Of a stretch of 64,000 bases of DNA, positions 1 to 11,570 are shown one piece after another. The DNA is from Pseudorasbora parva. Its lineage: Eukaryota > Chordata > Actinopteri > Cypriniformes > Gobionidae. Each line of letters begins with the position of its first letter. The first letter of the stretch is position 1. The position numbers and the translations under genes were made by a program. The stretch spans positions 24,817,046 through 24,881,045 of the forward strand of contig NC_090176.1 in the NCBI RefSeq assembly GCF_024679245.1, read 5' to 3'. The notes below the pieces were generated by a model. It made no database searches. It saw nothing but the letters and a program-made list of their open reading frames with translations, and was not told where the DNA came from.

Positions 1-2376
1 TGTACCCTTATGGGTACATTTTAGTACCTCTAAGTCAGGGGTAGGCATGTTCAGTCCCCTTAGAATGTTTTTAAAAATAACAATTTAGAACATTTAACAA
101 GTATAGTTGGTGATTATTCTTTTTTATTATTATTTGTATTAAGTGATGAGTTTAGTCAAATATTATTCTTCATGGTACATTTTGTTTATGGCTTCTTTTG
201 TTTTGAACAATTATGTGTTTTGTTAACACTGTAACGAAAAACACAAACTTACTTAAAAGTCCAGGTCAAATTGCCCAACTAAAGGAAACACTGATCTCCA
301 TAATGGTGACCAAACATTTCAATAAAACATAAAAATCTAAACCTCTGTTAATTCTCCATAAGAGCTTCTATAGATGTCTTTCAGGGTTGGAACCAAACTC
401 TTTAGGCTCACTAGGAATGAACTGAGGAAAACAATGGTATAGCTGTATCCTAAGGACCAATTGTGTACCTTTAAAAGGTACAGTTATATGTTTTGTTCCC
501 CAAGGAACAAAATTGTACCTCCGTTGTACCTTTTTTTTCTGAGAGAGTAAAGTGATCACACCTTCAGTCTTTTGAAATAATATGTAACTTTATGTAAGGA
601 ATTTATGTTGATATTCAGTCATAAGACTTCCCTCCAAAAGCTGTTAACCACTGCTAATGAAACAGTGAGCCAGGTCTGACCTGGTTTATGAATAAATCAC
701 CAACCAATTCAATAAAAAACAAAAGATCATTTAAAAGAATATTATGGTCATGGATCAGATGTTGTTACTTCTCTAATTATCTCCTCAGAACATGTCAAAG
801 AGACCAAGAGAAGAATATTTTAATTCAATAACGACTTAAAGTTTGGTCTGTTCATTCATCTCACAAAGCTATAATGTGGCTCCAGAAGACTCTAAAATGC
901 TTAAGTCATACAGGCATTTTTTTTACAATTGCATTATTTTTGAAGTTTTAAAGTTTGGTTTCCAATTAAATGGTATTGGACTGAAATACATTTTTTCTGA
1001 ATGCTGCCAATTGGTCTCGACAGCGTGGAAAAGTCAGGTTTGGAACAACATGAGGGTGAGAACATTTTTTATTTGAATGTCTAATGCAGATAACTGGTGC
1101 CATTTGAATTCTTCAACAAACAGCAAGCTCAAACAACAGTGAGGACAACACTTCACATTTACCCGTCACATGTTTTTCTCTTCTCAGCTTTGCTTTAATC
1201 TTTCTGCAGAACTGTGGCATTTTTCCTGCTGTGGCAAATGGGGAGAGAGACCATACTAAAGAAGTGAAAGAAAGTAGCAGTGGAAAAGAGAAGCCGAGAG
1301 AGTCTCGAGCTGTCACTTCTAATTTCTTGTATCATAAATGGTACTTAGGATCAAACATATCTACCTGAGAGAGAGACCTTGAATATAAGAGAAGACTAAA
1401 GCTTTATGACACATCAAAGGGTCACTCCATGTTATTACCGGGATAAGAAGGAGAACGTATCCATCTGGAATGTAGGGCTACGTATGTCTAACACATCCTA
1501 TTAAGATATGACAAAATGCTCTTTGCCATTACCAAAGCAATACTCATTCATCCATCAGTACACATAACTTTAACATATATGGCATGCTGGACACATATAA
1601 GACCTTCCGGAGTGGTCTTGAGCAGCTTATGGAATTAGTTTTATTCGTTTTAACCAATTTAGCTAATGCAAAAATCATGTATGATTGCTGACTCTTAAAA
1701 TTGAATTCCAACAGTGACAGGATTGAAATACAACACAGAGGAAACTTCACTCTTGGCATAAGCGGCATTAAAAGTGAGCAAGTTTTTATAAAGCAATATA
1801 GTTACTATGTGCTCTGCTCTTTCAGCTGCTGACACTGGTGGAAGTATCAAACATCAGAAAAGTAAATATACAAATGCACCCTGTTCTTCCCCCTTGAGGA
1901 TAACAGCTGAATCTCCCACTGTTTTGGTACATCATAAGAAATCATGAGTACAGGGAAACAGGACCACTCCTGTGAACACAATGAGGTAGCGAGCCCGGTC
2001 TGTGCCCTATTTACAAAGACTATGTGCAAATGAATATTCACTACAGGGGAAACCAGGGAAGACAGCATATTTATCCACATCACAGCTGACAGAAACAGTT
2101 TTCTCTTGTGAAGATACATTTAATTTGTTTGCAACACCTGAAGATTCCTGTTTCATGTGAGAACAGAACATTCAGTCCTTAAGTGCTAATAAACTCACTA
2201 CTCCTGCAAAATGATACAGAAATATAAACATATTGCTCTTTACACCTCCATTATGTTCTTGATTCTAATAAAAATGACCCAAAGTGGGTTTTGCTATTTC
2301 CTTTTCCTCTAAAGTTAACTTTCGAAGCAAAAGTGCAACTTTGAAAACCGCTATGAAAAACTTTCCTCAAGCTTAC
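1..2376 (-). other. 5' part of asic4 intron 1
   Basis: Everything left of the splice donor at 2371-2376 is inferred to be intron 1. It is AT-rich, with no second ASIC exon visible on the minus strand. At about 366-545 there is a small palindromic repeat with mirrored GGTAC/GTACC-type blocks around 455-530, probably a short foldback element. No other gene is supported here; the reading frames are short and featureless. Confidence 0.6.
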
Positions 2377-2952
2377 CACTGTAAAGTCTTCGGCCGAGCA
2401 GTTCTGCCCGCTGAAGTTGCAGCTCTTCAGCATCTCTTCCAGCTGGTGACCCGTCCGGTTGAAGATGTCCTGCATGTCCGGCGCAGGATACTCCAAATCG
2501 GTGGGCTTGTGGCCGTCCTTGTTTTTAGGAGGCAAGCCGGTCAGGTTGGCCAGGTGGTAGATGTCGGCATCGGTAAGAGCGGAAAAGCGGAAACGGTTGA
2601 TGTTGCAGATGGTAACAGCGGGGAACACCATCTCCGGGGTGGCCTCCTCGTTCAGCGCTGTGACGTGAGGATGCTCCAGGTAGGAGATGGCACACTTTGC
2701 CGCCTGGTACAGAAAGAGAGCCAGGGACACCAGAAACGCAAGAGCCCAGAGGGTCTGTCTGACGCCCAGCCGGCCCGACACAAAGATGTGGTTAATCCCA
2801 TGGAGTGAGGAGGCATTGGCAAAGCCGGCCAGGTCCTTGGCTGGGGGGCTACAGCTCTCCTCGATCAGGCTCTCTTTGTCCCCATCCTGGTTGCCTTTCT
2901 GCTTCTCATCCTCCTCTGCAAATTTGATTTTGCAAACAAATTCGATCGGCAT
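2377..2952 (-). CDS. asic4: Acid-sensing ion channel 4, first coding exon (partial gene)
   Basis: First coding exon of a degenerin/ENaC-family channel subunit, a plasma-membrane trimer subunit; ASIC4 itself is known to be poorly proton-gated and mainly modulatory. The exon encodes 192 residues. Seen: N-terminal MPIEFVCKIKF, typical of ASIC4; the conserved His-Gly gating dipeptide at 51-52; a first transmembrane helix at about 66-86; the post-TM1 FPAVTICN block at 110-117; and N-glycosylation sequons at about N136, N165, N179 and N184. The start is the ATG at 2952; the open frame runs on upstream but only to a TTG. The exon ends after the codon for V192 at a donor reading GTAAGC on the minus strand (2371-2376), phase 0. 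Later exons (rest of the extracellular domain, TM2, C-terminus) are not in the window. I think this is the asic4a paralogue of teleosts, from memory of family sequence; asic4b is not excluded. Confidence 0.93.
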
Positions 2953-3294
2953 GTGGGCAGCCAGGTCTGCGTTTGGGATGCTTGGATAACAGCTTGGAGC
3001 CCCAGTTTCTACTAACTCTCGTTGCTCTAGCGAACAAGATCTCAACTCCAGAAAGAAAAGAAGGGAAAAAAAGGCATGCAGAGCGAGAGGGAGAGCGGCC
3101 GTTTCTGTCGCGTGCAGTGGAGGGGACTGCCTCTGTCTCTCAGTTCCAGCTCTCCAGTGCTGCTGCTCGTGGTGCTGCGCTCGGACTGCTCATCTGAGCA
3201 CTTGTTCAGCACGCTCACGAGTCCTGCTTACCAGCTGTGGTACACCTAGGAAAACAAACAACAACAAAAAACATACAGCAAACCTCTTCTTTGC

Positions 3295-3300
3295 TTTATA
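3295..3300 (-). promoter_or_regulatory. Possible TATA box of asic4
   Basis: Read on the minus strand this is TATAAAGCAA, about 345 bp upstream of the asic4 ATG. A start site some 30 bp downstream would give a 5' UTR of about 310 nt, if there is no upstream intron. The long GA/CT tract at 3472-3557 lies further upstream. This rests on motif and position only. Confidence 0.3.
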
Positions 3301-3471
3301 GACACAGATGAAAATGCAGCATTTTGGCTGAAGCTCAAAGAGGCTGGGGGGGCTTCTTAATAATTCATGAGGAAGCAACACTGTGATTATTTCCTCTTCA
3401 ACGGCTCAAGCAGCGGCAACTCAAACACCCCCCACGCTCTCAGTCCTCTCGCTTTCTCTCTCCGTCTCCCG

Positions 3472-3472
3472 C

Positions 3473-3557
<85 letters not shown>
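3472..3557. repeat. (CT)n microsatellite upstream of asic4
   Basis: Nearly pure CT dinucleotide repeat of about 85 bp, reading GA on the asic4 coding strand, with CT-rich flanks from 3440 to 3640. It sits about 520-600 bp upstream of the start codon. Long GA tracts near promoters can bind GAGA-type factors or form triplex DNA, but no function is shown here. Confidence 0.95.
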
Positions 3558-4394
3558 TGCTCGCTCGTTCTCACACACACACACGCGTACGTATACACTC
3601 TCATCCCCCTCTCACTCTTTCTCTCACTTAATCCACTATAGTTTGAGACGCTGTCTTACCCCTTGTTCACAATAAGTTGCCACCAAAGCCTCCTTCCCTG
3701 AACATCCCGGAGTAGATGAGAACGTCAGGAGGGTCAGTGGATTTTAATGTCGGACCCCCACCCATCCACCCACACCTTATCTCAGAAGACATCCTAATTG
3801 CGACAATAATGAGGCATGAGGAGTGAGCGTAAACAGCTCACAACTCTGAACAATCAATCGTCAAGAGAAAAAAGCAACGAAAAAAAGCAAAGAAAAGGGG
3901 GAAAAGAGAAAGAAAGGATATTGATTGTGCAGAAGCATCAGTCAAAGATTAAGGAAAGCAGTACAACGGTCCTTTCTTATCAGGAATTAATGGTAGCATC
4001 ACCGGGATCCGGCACGAATTTAAATTAGTGCCTGTCTTCCGATCTAGGATCAGATGACACCAAAGATGCAGAAATAACGTATTGATCTTGACCCTACTTT
4101 CACACTTTTTAGCTTCTTTCATAAGCAAACACTCTCATGCTGTTAATAGCCTTTTGCTACTGCCAAATAAAATTATGTAAAATGCATCTCCCTAATGCAT
4201 AGTTTTCTTCTATAAATGCAATTAGCATTACAGGTCACATCTCTGTGGAATGAAATGTTTGGATAAAAGTGTGTTTTAAGGCTAATCGAAAGGCTTTAAA
4301 AATGCAAGATTCAATTGTTTTTTTAAAGAAACTTTTAATCTCTCTAACTTATAACTAATTACTATTATGTATTTACAACAGGATATTTGGAGGA

Positions 4395-4548
<154 letters not shown>

Positions 4549-4809
4549 TAATGAGTGCTGTTTATATTGTAATAATTTCAGTTACTCTTCGATTTAATAT
4601 TCAAAATATTCATTATAAAGTCATATCTTTATACTGTAATACTGATGTCGCTTTATTTATTTTTTAAATATTAATGATAGACATTCAACATTACAAGCTA
4701 TATCAATTTCAATATTTACAATCTTTACATAAACCTATTATAATAAATGTCATATATACCTGTTGCTTTCCTACCTGACTAACAGGCAGGAAATATACTT
4801 AAACTATAC

Positions 4810-5577
4810 TTAAAGGGTTACTTCAGCGATTAGCATATGGCTTTGTATCAGTAGAAACCCTGGAGTATATTCAAATGATCGTGCTCCCCCTCTTATATCC
4901 CCCTGAGACGAGAGATTTATGCATTTTATTTCTGGAAAAATTCCTCTCGTGACGCAAATTGACGATATTTGCGTCACGAGAGGAATGATTGCCCAGAGGC
5001 TAAAGACTACAGCCAGCAGAGGGAGCCATTTCCGCATGTTTTCAACTCGTGCATGGGGAATGGAGATCACACTTACAGCACAGCTCAGCTACAGGCATTA
5101 ATTTAAACGGATGCTAAGCAATGTAAGTGTTTTAACTTCTCAAATTAATTTCTATGAAAGTTAAGCTGCCAAAGGCATGAACTGAAAACGTGTTGTGAAT
5201 GTATGCTGCGAATGTGGTCGCGATTACCTCAGCTCTCATCACGAGAGCTCATCAACTCATTTATGACGTGAAATGTAATCTGAGTCTGCTGTGAAACTCA
5301 CGCGGCAACTCGATCGTTATATTGAACAGACACGTTCAGTATTTAATTGTAGGAACTCAGTCTCTGTAATCCAGTAGAGGTGGCTTTGGGAATGGCCTCA
5401 CAGGGCAGTGAAGCATTCTGGGAATTGTTGTCTTTCATCCCCATGTGACAAAAATACATTTTCTGTCTTTTCTCAGTCTAGAAAGCACTAAATTAAAAAA
5501 TAATTTCACATTTCTACTACATTAATGACCCAGTTTAAATACAGATTCATCTTCCCAGCGCTGAAGTACCCCTTTAA
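4810..5577. mobile_element. TTAA-flanked MITE, family M1, copy 1
   Basis: Non-autonomous DNA element of about 768 bp. It starts TTAAAGGGTTACTTCAGCG and ends CGCTGAAGTACCCCTTTAA, so it has inverted termini and TTAA on both sides, the target preference of piggyBac-like and Kolobok transposases. A second copy is at 10074-10827. It contains a perfect 20-bp palindrome arm pair with a 7-base loop at 4940-4986. No transposase reading frame is present. Confidence 0.85.
4940..4986. repeat. Perfect hairpin inside M1 MITE, copy 1
   Basis: Arms 4940-4959 and 4967-4986 are exact reverse complements (20 bp) around the loop TGACGAT. The equivalent hairpin in copy 2 (10193-10239) has different arm sequence but is equally perfect. 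Confidence 0.95.
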
Positions 5578-5646
5578 TGTTTCTTTGATTAACATTAAGG
5601 ATAGACACCACAGCAACTTGTTTATTAGGCTGTTGTCACTTTAAGA

Positions 5647-5829
5647 CAGGGCTATTCAAATCTTACCCTGGAGGGCCAATGCTGCAGAGTTTAGCTCCAA
5701 CCCTAATCAAACACACCCACTTGTGTAATGATCCTGAAGACATCGATTAGCATGTTCAGGTGTGTTTGATTAGGGTTGGAGCTAAACTCTGCAGCATTGG
5801 CCCTCCAGTGTAAGATTTGAATAGCCCTG
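5647..5829. mobile_element. hAT-type MITE with 8-bp target duplication
   Basis: A 183-bp element starting CAGGGCTATTC and ending GAATAGCCCTG. Its terminal inverted repeats are about 71 bp with a single mismatch. It is flanked by an identical 8-bp duplication, CTTTAAGA (5639-5646 and 5830-5837), the length made by hAT transposases. It is too short to code for protein. Confidence 0.92.
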
Positions 5830-5839
5830 CTTTAAGATA

Positions 5840-6398
5840 TGCTGCTGCTCAGAATCTTGGGACATGTGGTCTCCACCTCACAGCTGGTGGAAAAGAATTG
5901 GGATAAGACTCGGGCAGAATTCATGTTCATGGGTGCAATTATTAACGTTACTGTATGAAGCAGAGCAGGACGGAGTGTTGAGGGAGCTGAGCAAGGCCGC
6001 TGGAGCGATTGTTACGCAACACACGGCTTACAAGCTTCTCCGGTCATGAGTATGAGGTAATGCAGCTCTGTTTATCATATCAGATACATTTAAGTGTGTT
6101 TAAAATTATGTTATGACGTTACTCGTTATGCGTTCGCTCAGTGGCTGCTGTGACACTTGTTCACATGAGTAAAGCGTTTCTGCCAAATCGTAAATTGAGG
6201 GTAACGCATATGACGCAATTGACAGGCGACTTCCTCAGACGTCCCGGTTCCTTGGTTAAAATAGCAATTTTCTCAAAAATGTACAAATAGTTGGAAACAT
6301 TTGAGATATTGTAAGAACTGAACTGAACAAAATATAATGCTTACACCTGGTGGTTTCTGGATATTTTACTCCAAAAATCCTACATAGTGCACCTTTAA
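5840..6398 (+). mobile_element. TTAA MITE, family M2, 5'-truncated copy
   Basis: Shares its body with the elements at 14719-15407, 23698-24311 and 61801-62270 (GGTGGAAAAG, CTCGGGCAGAA and the TGACGTTACTC block). The right end is intact: TAGTGCACCTTTAA, finishing in TTAA at 6395-6398. The left terminus is missing; the hAT MITE lies directly upstream. Confidence 0.8.
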
Positions 6399-6399
6399 T

Positions 6400-9328
6400 A
6401 TGTTATTTAATCATTTAAGACTGCTCTTATGAGTAAATTGTCTCTTTTGATGAATGTGCCAACCCGATTGATTCACTCAAAACGTAGATGCATTCAATAA
6501 TGAAACGCTGATATACGTTGCTCGGGGAGGCAAACTGTTCTGCTCTGGCTTTATTGGCAATATTTTTATTGGCAAAATTGAGCAAATGCAGACAATACTT
6601 CCAATTTATTGAACTGTGATAAAATAAATATTACATTTGCACTTGTGATATTGCGCTCGCTACTCTGTTATAGCTAAATATGAGACAAAAACTAAGACAT
6701 TTTTGCATTCTATCATCATGCAGTCATCAGCCACTTTATTGGTATAATGGTGTGGGGGATATTTTATTGGCACACTTTGAGCCTTTTAGTACCAATTGAG
6801 CATCATGAGTATTGTTGCTGACCATATCCATCCCTTTATGACCACAATGTACCCATCTTTTGATGCTACATCCAGAAGGACAATTTACAATATCACAAAG
6901 CTCACATCATTTCAAATTGGCTTGTTGTACATGATGATGCTTTTACTATATTGAAATGGTCTCCACATTTACAAGATATCAGTCCAGTTTTGGGATGTGG
7001 TGGAATGGGAGATTCGCATGATGGATGTGCAGCCGACGGATCTGCTGGAACTGCTGGATGCTATCATGTCAATATGGACCAAAATCTCTGATGAATGTTT
7101 CCCGCAACTTGTTGAATTTATGCCACAAAAAAAAATTAAGACATGCAGTTCTGAAGTCTGTGTGCAGTCTCATCTGCAGTCTGTGTGAACAAGACTTGTT
7201 TCTACCAGATTTCTTTGCTTTTTGAATTTTTGGTTGCCACAGTCAATGAACATCTGCAATTGGAACTCAGTCATACATTAAAGTCAATGGTCACCAAAAC
7301 AAAAACAAATAAAAACAAAAAAATGATAATGCATTATACCAGTGTATAATAAGGTTTCATTATATTTTCAATATTGTTTGCTGTAAATGTAGATATCCTA
7401 TATTTACAGTATAGGCAATGACACCCCTTACTGTGAAAACTTGTATTCATAAATAAACAAGCTTACCTCACCTTACATTTAAACCTGGGTGTGATTGTGA
7501 AGGAGCGCCAATACTACTCTGACAAATGCAAAAGTGTTTTTCTAATTGTAAATGAAATTATTCAGGATCATCACTTAATTATAAGGGACTTTATTGGGAC
7601 AACAATGACAAATATATGGGACAACAAAGCATTTTCCTCTACTGTGTCCTACATCCCAAATACATATATAATGCATCATTTGCACGAGGAAAGTATTTTC
7701 CTCTTAACACCAGTGTCTAAGCAAAGCAGGATTCATCTAAAGCAGAAGAAAGCTGATTCTTTTCAGCCTTGTGCTTTCAGTTTTCATGCCAGGTCAAGGT
7801 TTCTTAGTGGGACCTTTTTTTTTTTTTTTAGCTCCATTAATATTGACAGATTTACTTCTAAAATAAAATGACTCATCACTGGTAATATTTCAATGTTTTT
7901 TTTTTGTTTGTTTTTTTAAACAAAAAAAGAGTTTATGATATTCTAACATTCCCCTTCAAAGGATGCCCCTGATAAACACACACAGAGGTCTGGGTTAAGC
8001 CCTGAATTTCAAACTGGCACTGCAATAACCCCTGCCTCTGGCTTTTGACATACTTAGCGTTATTGTTGTTTTGTACTATTATTATTCAATGTGTACTTAT
8101 CTATGCAACACTTTATACAACAGTCACTTGATGGTGAGCCTCTAGAGATTGCTGGAGCCTCTGGGCTTCTCTTACCCCCTGAGCGGCAGTGTTGTCCAAC
8201 GGTATTCAAACATTATTTATGCATCTATCAGCCTTGTAATTCTCCAGTCAGTCAAACATAGGACATTCAGTCAGTCAAACTCTCTGCATATAGCTCGTAA
8301 CTAACACAGGTTCTCTTTTTAAACCTCATGTGTCCAAGAATTTGTTGTCTTTAAAAAGTCTTTCCCAGAGGAGACTGTTTTCAGTTACATGCTGAACGCA
8401 AAATGGGGCTTCATCACGTTGTTCTGATGGATGCACTGTGGGGGGATGGAGGGGTAGGGGGAGGAATGAATCCTAACCTTGTTCCAGTGATATGAGACAG
8501 CAACATGCTCAGAGGACACATCTGTCATGTGGCATAGGAAATCTCCTAAACCGAGTAATACTGCCTTTGGTGCAAAACATGGACATGAGTCTGATGTGCC
8601 AGTGAGTGAACAGTTCACTTCACAGAAATATTTGCAGTTATCTATTTTTAAAACTCTGCAAAAAGTACAGTACAGTATTGTATCAGCAGGATATAAAGTT
8701 TAAAATAAAGCTGACATCTGCTGGAATTAACCACAGACCAATCACTGTACCAATTCATTGTATTAGTATACAGTAAATATAGCCAAATGCAGTTGTGCAT
8801 GCTTCCTACTTTATAGATATTTGTTACTGTTATTATGGTAAAAGTTTCTTTAGCATTTCTTTTCTGCACTCGGATCCCAAGGTGAGATATTATCAGGTGC
8901 AGTAAGTTTGGAACGGTGTGAACGAGAGAAAATTCTAGGGTGAGGGATATTCATTCAGAAAGTGTCAGGAATACCTCTTGAATAACACTTCTTTCACTGC
9001 TCCCACGGACATTATCTTGGATAGCACATTTCTGCTATAGATTATATGTTATAGAGGAGAGAATGTAAGATTACTACCAACCCACCAAAAACTTAAACAA
9101 AACAGTTTTTTTCACTGAAAAACATTTTGTTCACTGAAATAAAGCTGAAATCAAATTAAACATATGTTTTAGATGAAAAACTTAAACTTAAAAATTAGAA
9201 ATGCTTACTAAAGGTACTAAAAAATGAAATCAAATAAAGCTAATAAAATGTACAAAATCACATAAAATTACTAAAATCTAAAATCAAAAGTATTTATATT
9301 AAATTATATAAGTGTATATAAATAATAC
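6400..9328. other. AT-rich interval without supported gene
   Basis: No exon, RNA gene or well-bounded element could be supported. Homopolymer runs occur (T tracts near 7817 and 7899). The longest open frame (7491-7871, plus) has no recognisable domain and ends in a T-rich tract, so I do not call it. Confidence 0.6.
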
Positions 9329-9664
9329 TACAAACTCAATTCCAAAAAAGTTGAGACACTGTACAAATTGTGAATAAAAACAGATTACAATGATGTGGGA
9401 GTTTCAAATTTCAATATTTTATTCTGAATATAACATAGATGACATATCAAATGTTTAAATTGAGAAAATGTATAATTGTAAGGGAAAAATAAGTTGATTT
9501 TGAATTTCATTCCATCAACACATCTCAAAAAAGTTGGGACAATGCCATGTTTACCACTGTGTGGCATCCCCTCTTCTTTTTATAACAGTTTGCAAACGTC
9601 TGGGGACTGAGGAGACAAGTTGCTCAAGTTTTGGAAAAGGAATGTTGTCCCATTCTTGTCTAAT

Positions 9665-10073
9665 TTAGGCTTCTAGTTGCTCAACTGTCTTAGGTCTTCT
9701 TTGTTGCATCTTCCTCTTTATGATGAGCCAAATGTTTTCTATGGGTGAAAGATCTGGACTGCAGGCTGGCCATTTCAGTACCCGGATCCTCCATCTACAC
9801 AGCCATGATGTTGTTATTGATGCTGTATGTGGTCTGACATAGTCATGTTGGAAAATGCAAGGTCTTCCCTGAAAGAGATGACATCTGGATAATGCCTGTT
9901 TTAGCTGGCAACAGTGAATGGGACGGTGGATTGCGTTCACCAACACTGTTTTCTGGAAGCATTCCTGAGCCCATGTTGTGATTTCCATTACAGTAGCGTT
10001 CCTCTATGTGATGCAGTGCCGTATAAGGGCCTGAAGATCACGGGCATCCAGTACGGTTTTCTGTCCTTGACCC
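9665..10073 (-). pseudogene. Tc1-like transposase, C-terminal part (broken)
   Basis: Minus-strand frame with FQHD, then the strong DDE-family block CSPDLSPIENIW, ending KTVEQLEA. In this family a central region with the first catalytic Asp should lie between the CCQLK and ALSRCHLF segments, but here these are almost fused, indicating an internal deletion of roughly 100 codons. The N-terminal half lies beyond the MITE at 10828-10990. It cannot encode an active enzyme. Confidence 0.8.
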
Positions 10074-10827
10074 TTAAAGGGTTACTTCAGCGATTAGCAT
10101 ATGGCTTCGTATGAGTATAAGCCCTGGAATATATTCAAATGATTGTGCTTTCCCCCCTCATATCCCCGTGAGACAAGAGAAATTCTGGAAAAATTCCTCC
10201 TATGATGCAAATTGACGATATTTGCATCATAGGAGGAATGTTGGGCCAAAGGCTAAAGACTACAGCCAGCAGAGGGAGCCATTTCCGCATGTTTTGAACC
10301 CACACATGGGGGATGGAGATTACACTCAGAGCTCAGCTGCAAGCATTCATTTAAACAGAGCTATGGTGAGCAATCCAAGTCTTTTAACTTCTCAAATTAT
10401 TTCTATGAAAGTTAAGCTTGCAAAGGCATGAACTGACACACGCCAGACTGAACTCGCGTTGTGAATGTATGCCGCGAGTGTAGTCGCGATTACCTCAGCT
10501 CTCATCATGAGAGCTCATCAGCTCATTTATCTCCTGCAGTTAGTGCTCAGTGCTGTGATACTCGCGTGGTGACTCACTCATTATATTGAACAGACACGTT
10601 CAGTTTTTAATTGTAGTGTCTTCTCCAACTTAGTCACATTAAAATTCAGTAGCGGTGGCTTTGGGAATGGCCTCACAGGGCAGCGAAGCATTCTGGGAAT
10701 TGTAGTCTTCCATCCCCATGAGACAAAAATACATTTTCTGTCTTTTCTCAGTCTAGAAGGCACCAAATTCAAAAATAATTTCACATTTCTACTACATTGA
10801 TGATCCAGCGCTGAAGTACCCCTTTAA
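10074..10827. mobile_element. TTAA-flanked MITE, family M1, copy 2
   Basis: Second copy of the element at 4810-5577, in the same orientation. It begins TTAAAGGGTTACTTCAGCG and ends GCGCTGAAGTACCCCTTTAA, with TTAA on each side. It sits inside the transposase frame of the Tc1-like element (…CTTGACCC before, GCACAGAG after), so it inserted later. The hairpin at 10193-10239 is discussed in the findings. Confidence 0.87.
10193..10239. repeat. Perfect hairpin inside M1 MITE, copy 2
   Basis: Arms 10193-10212 and 10220-10239 are exact reverse complements around the loop TGACGAT. Relative to copy 1 each arm has four changed bases, and every change is matched in the other arm. Confidence 0.95.
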
Positions 10828-10990
10828 GCACAGAGATTGTTCCAGATTCTCTGAATCTTTGGATAATATTATGCACTGTTGAAGAGGATAACTTCAAATT
10901 CTTTGCAATTTTTCTCTGCAAAACTCCTTTCTGATATTGCTCCACTATATTTCGCTGCAGCATTGGGGGAATTTGTGATTTTATAGCCAA
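10828..10990 (-). pseudogene. Tc1-like transposase, N-terminal helix-turn-helix (fragment)
   Basis: Minus-strand frame starting MAIKSQIPPML at 10990, with a helix-turn-helix DNA-binding block (KIAKNLKLSSSTVHNIIQRF). It runs straight into MITE M1 copy 2, whose sequence supplies the residues after about position 53. It is the head of the same broken transposase seen at 9665-10073. Confidence 0.8.
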
Positions 10991-11358
10991 TTATTTTGCC
11001 AATTGACCTAATAATTTGCCATTTGGTCCTCCAGCTGTTCCTTATACATTTAACTTTTCTGACACCTTATTGCTACCTGTCCCAACTTTTTGGGAATTTG
11101 TACCTCTCATGAAATCCAAAATTAGCCAATATTTGTCATGAAATTTCAAAATGACTCACTTTCAACATTTAATATGTTATCTATATTCTATTGTGAATAA
11201 AATATAAGTTTATGAGATTTGACTAGAGGTCTATGAGGCTAGAGGTGAAGCATTGATTGACTGATTTGTTGAGTTAGCATTTGTTTGGTCATTGCCACGT
11301 TGGGAGTGAGTTTGTTGGGGGTGTTCCCAGCTGCTTTCAATAACGATACTCAGGTGAG

Positions 11359-11366
11359 TATAAATA
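11359..11366 (+). promoter_or_regulatory. TATA-like box in LINE 5' UTR
   Basis: TATAAATA lies about 137 bp into the LINE and 205 bp before the ORF start. LINEs usually carry an internal promoter upstream of the ORF, so this may mark one, but a start downstream of it would lose the 5' end on retrotransposition. Motif evidence only. Confidence 0.3.
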
Positions 11367-11570
11367 GCGTGATAGTCCGCGGCAGGGGAGGCGGCAGTGT
11401 GAAGCCCTCCTTGTGTGAAGACCGACGAGTGTAAAGACTTCAACTCTTCCCTGTGCAACTCCTCGCGAGCAAGGACCCCGACAAGGCACTTGAGTATCAT
11501 CTTCCTTTCATTATTTGTGTTCGGTTCTTTTCTAATTCCGATCTGGCCTTTTCTCTGATCTGTATTCACC

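Noticed and set aside
2953..3045. 31-residue N-terminal extension of asic4
   Set aside because: The extended frame would start at a TTG; the ATG at 2952 gives the family-typical MPIEF start.
2284..3197. Plus-strand open frames opposite asic4 exon 1
   Set aside because: They are the antisense shadow of the ASIC exon; the minus strand has the domain match and splice donor.
7491..7871. 126-aa plus frame
   Set aside because: Ends in a poly-T tract, has no domain, and sits in AT-rich sequence where frames of this size occur by chance.
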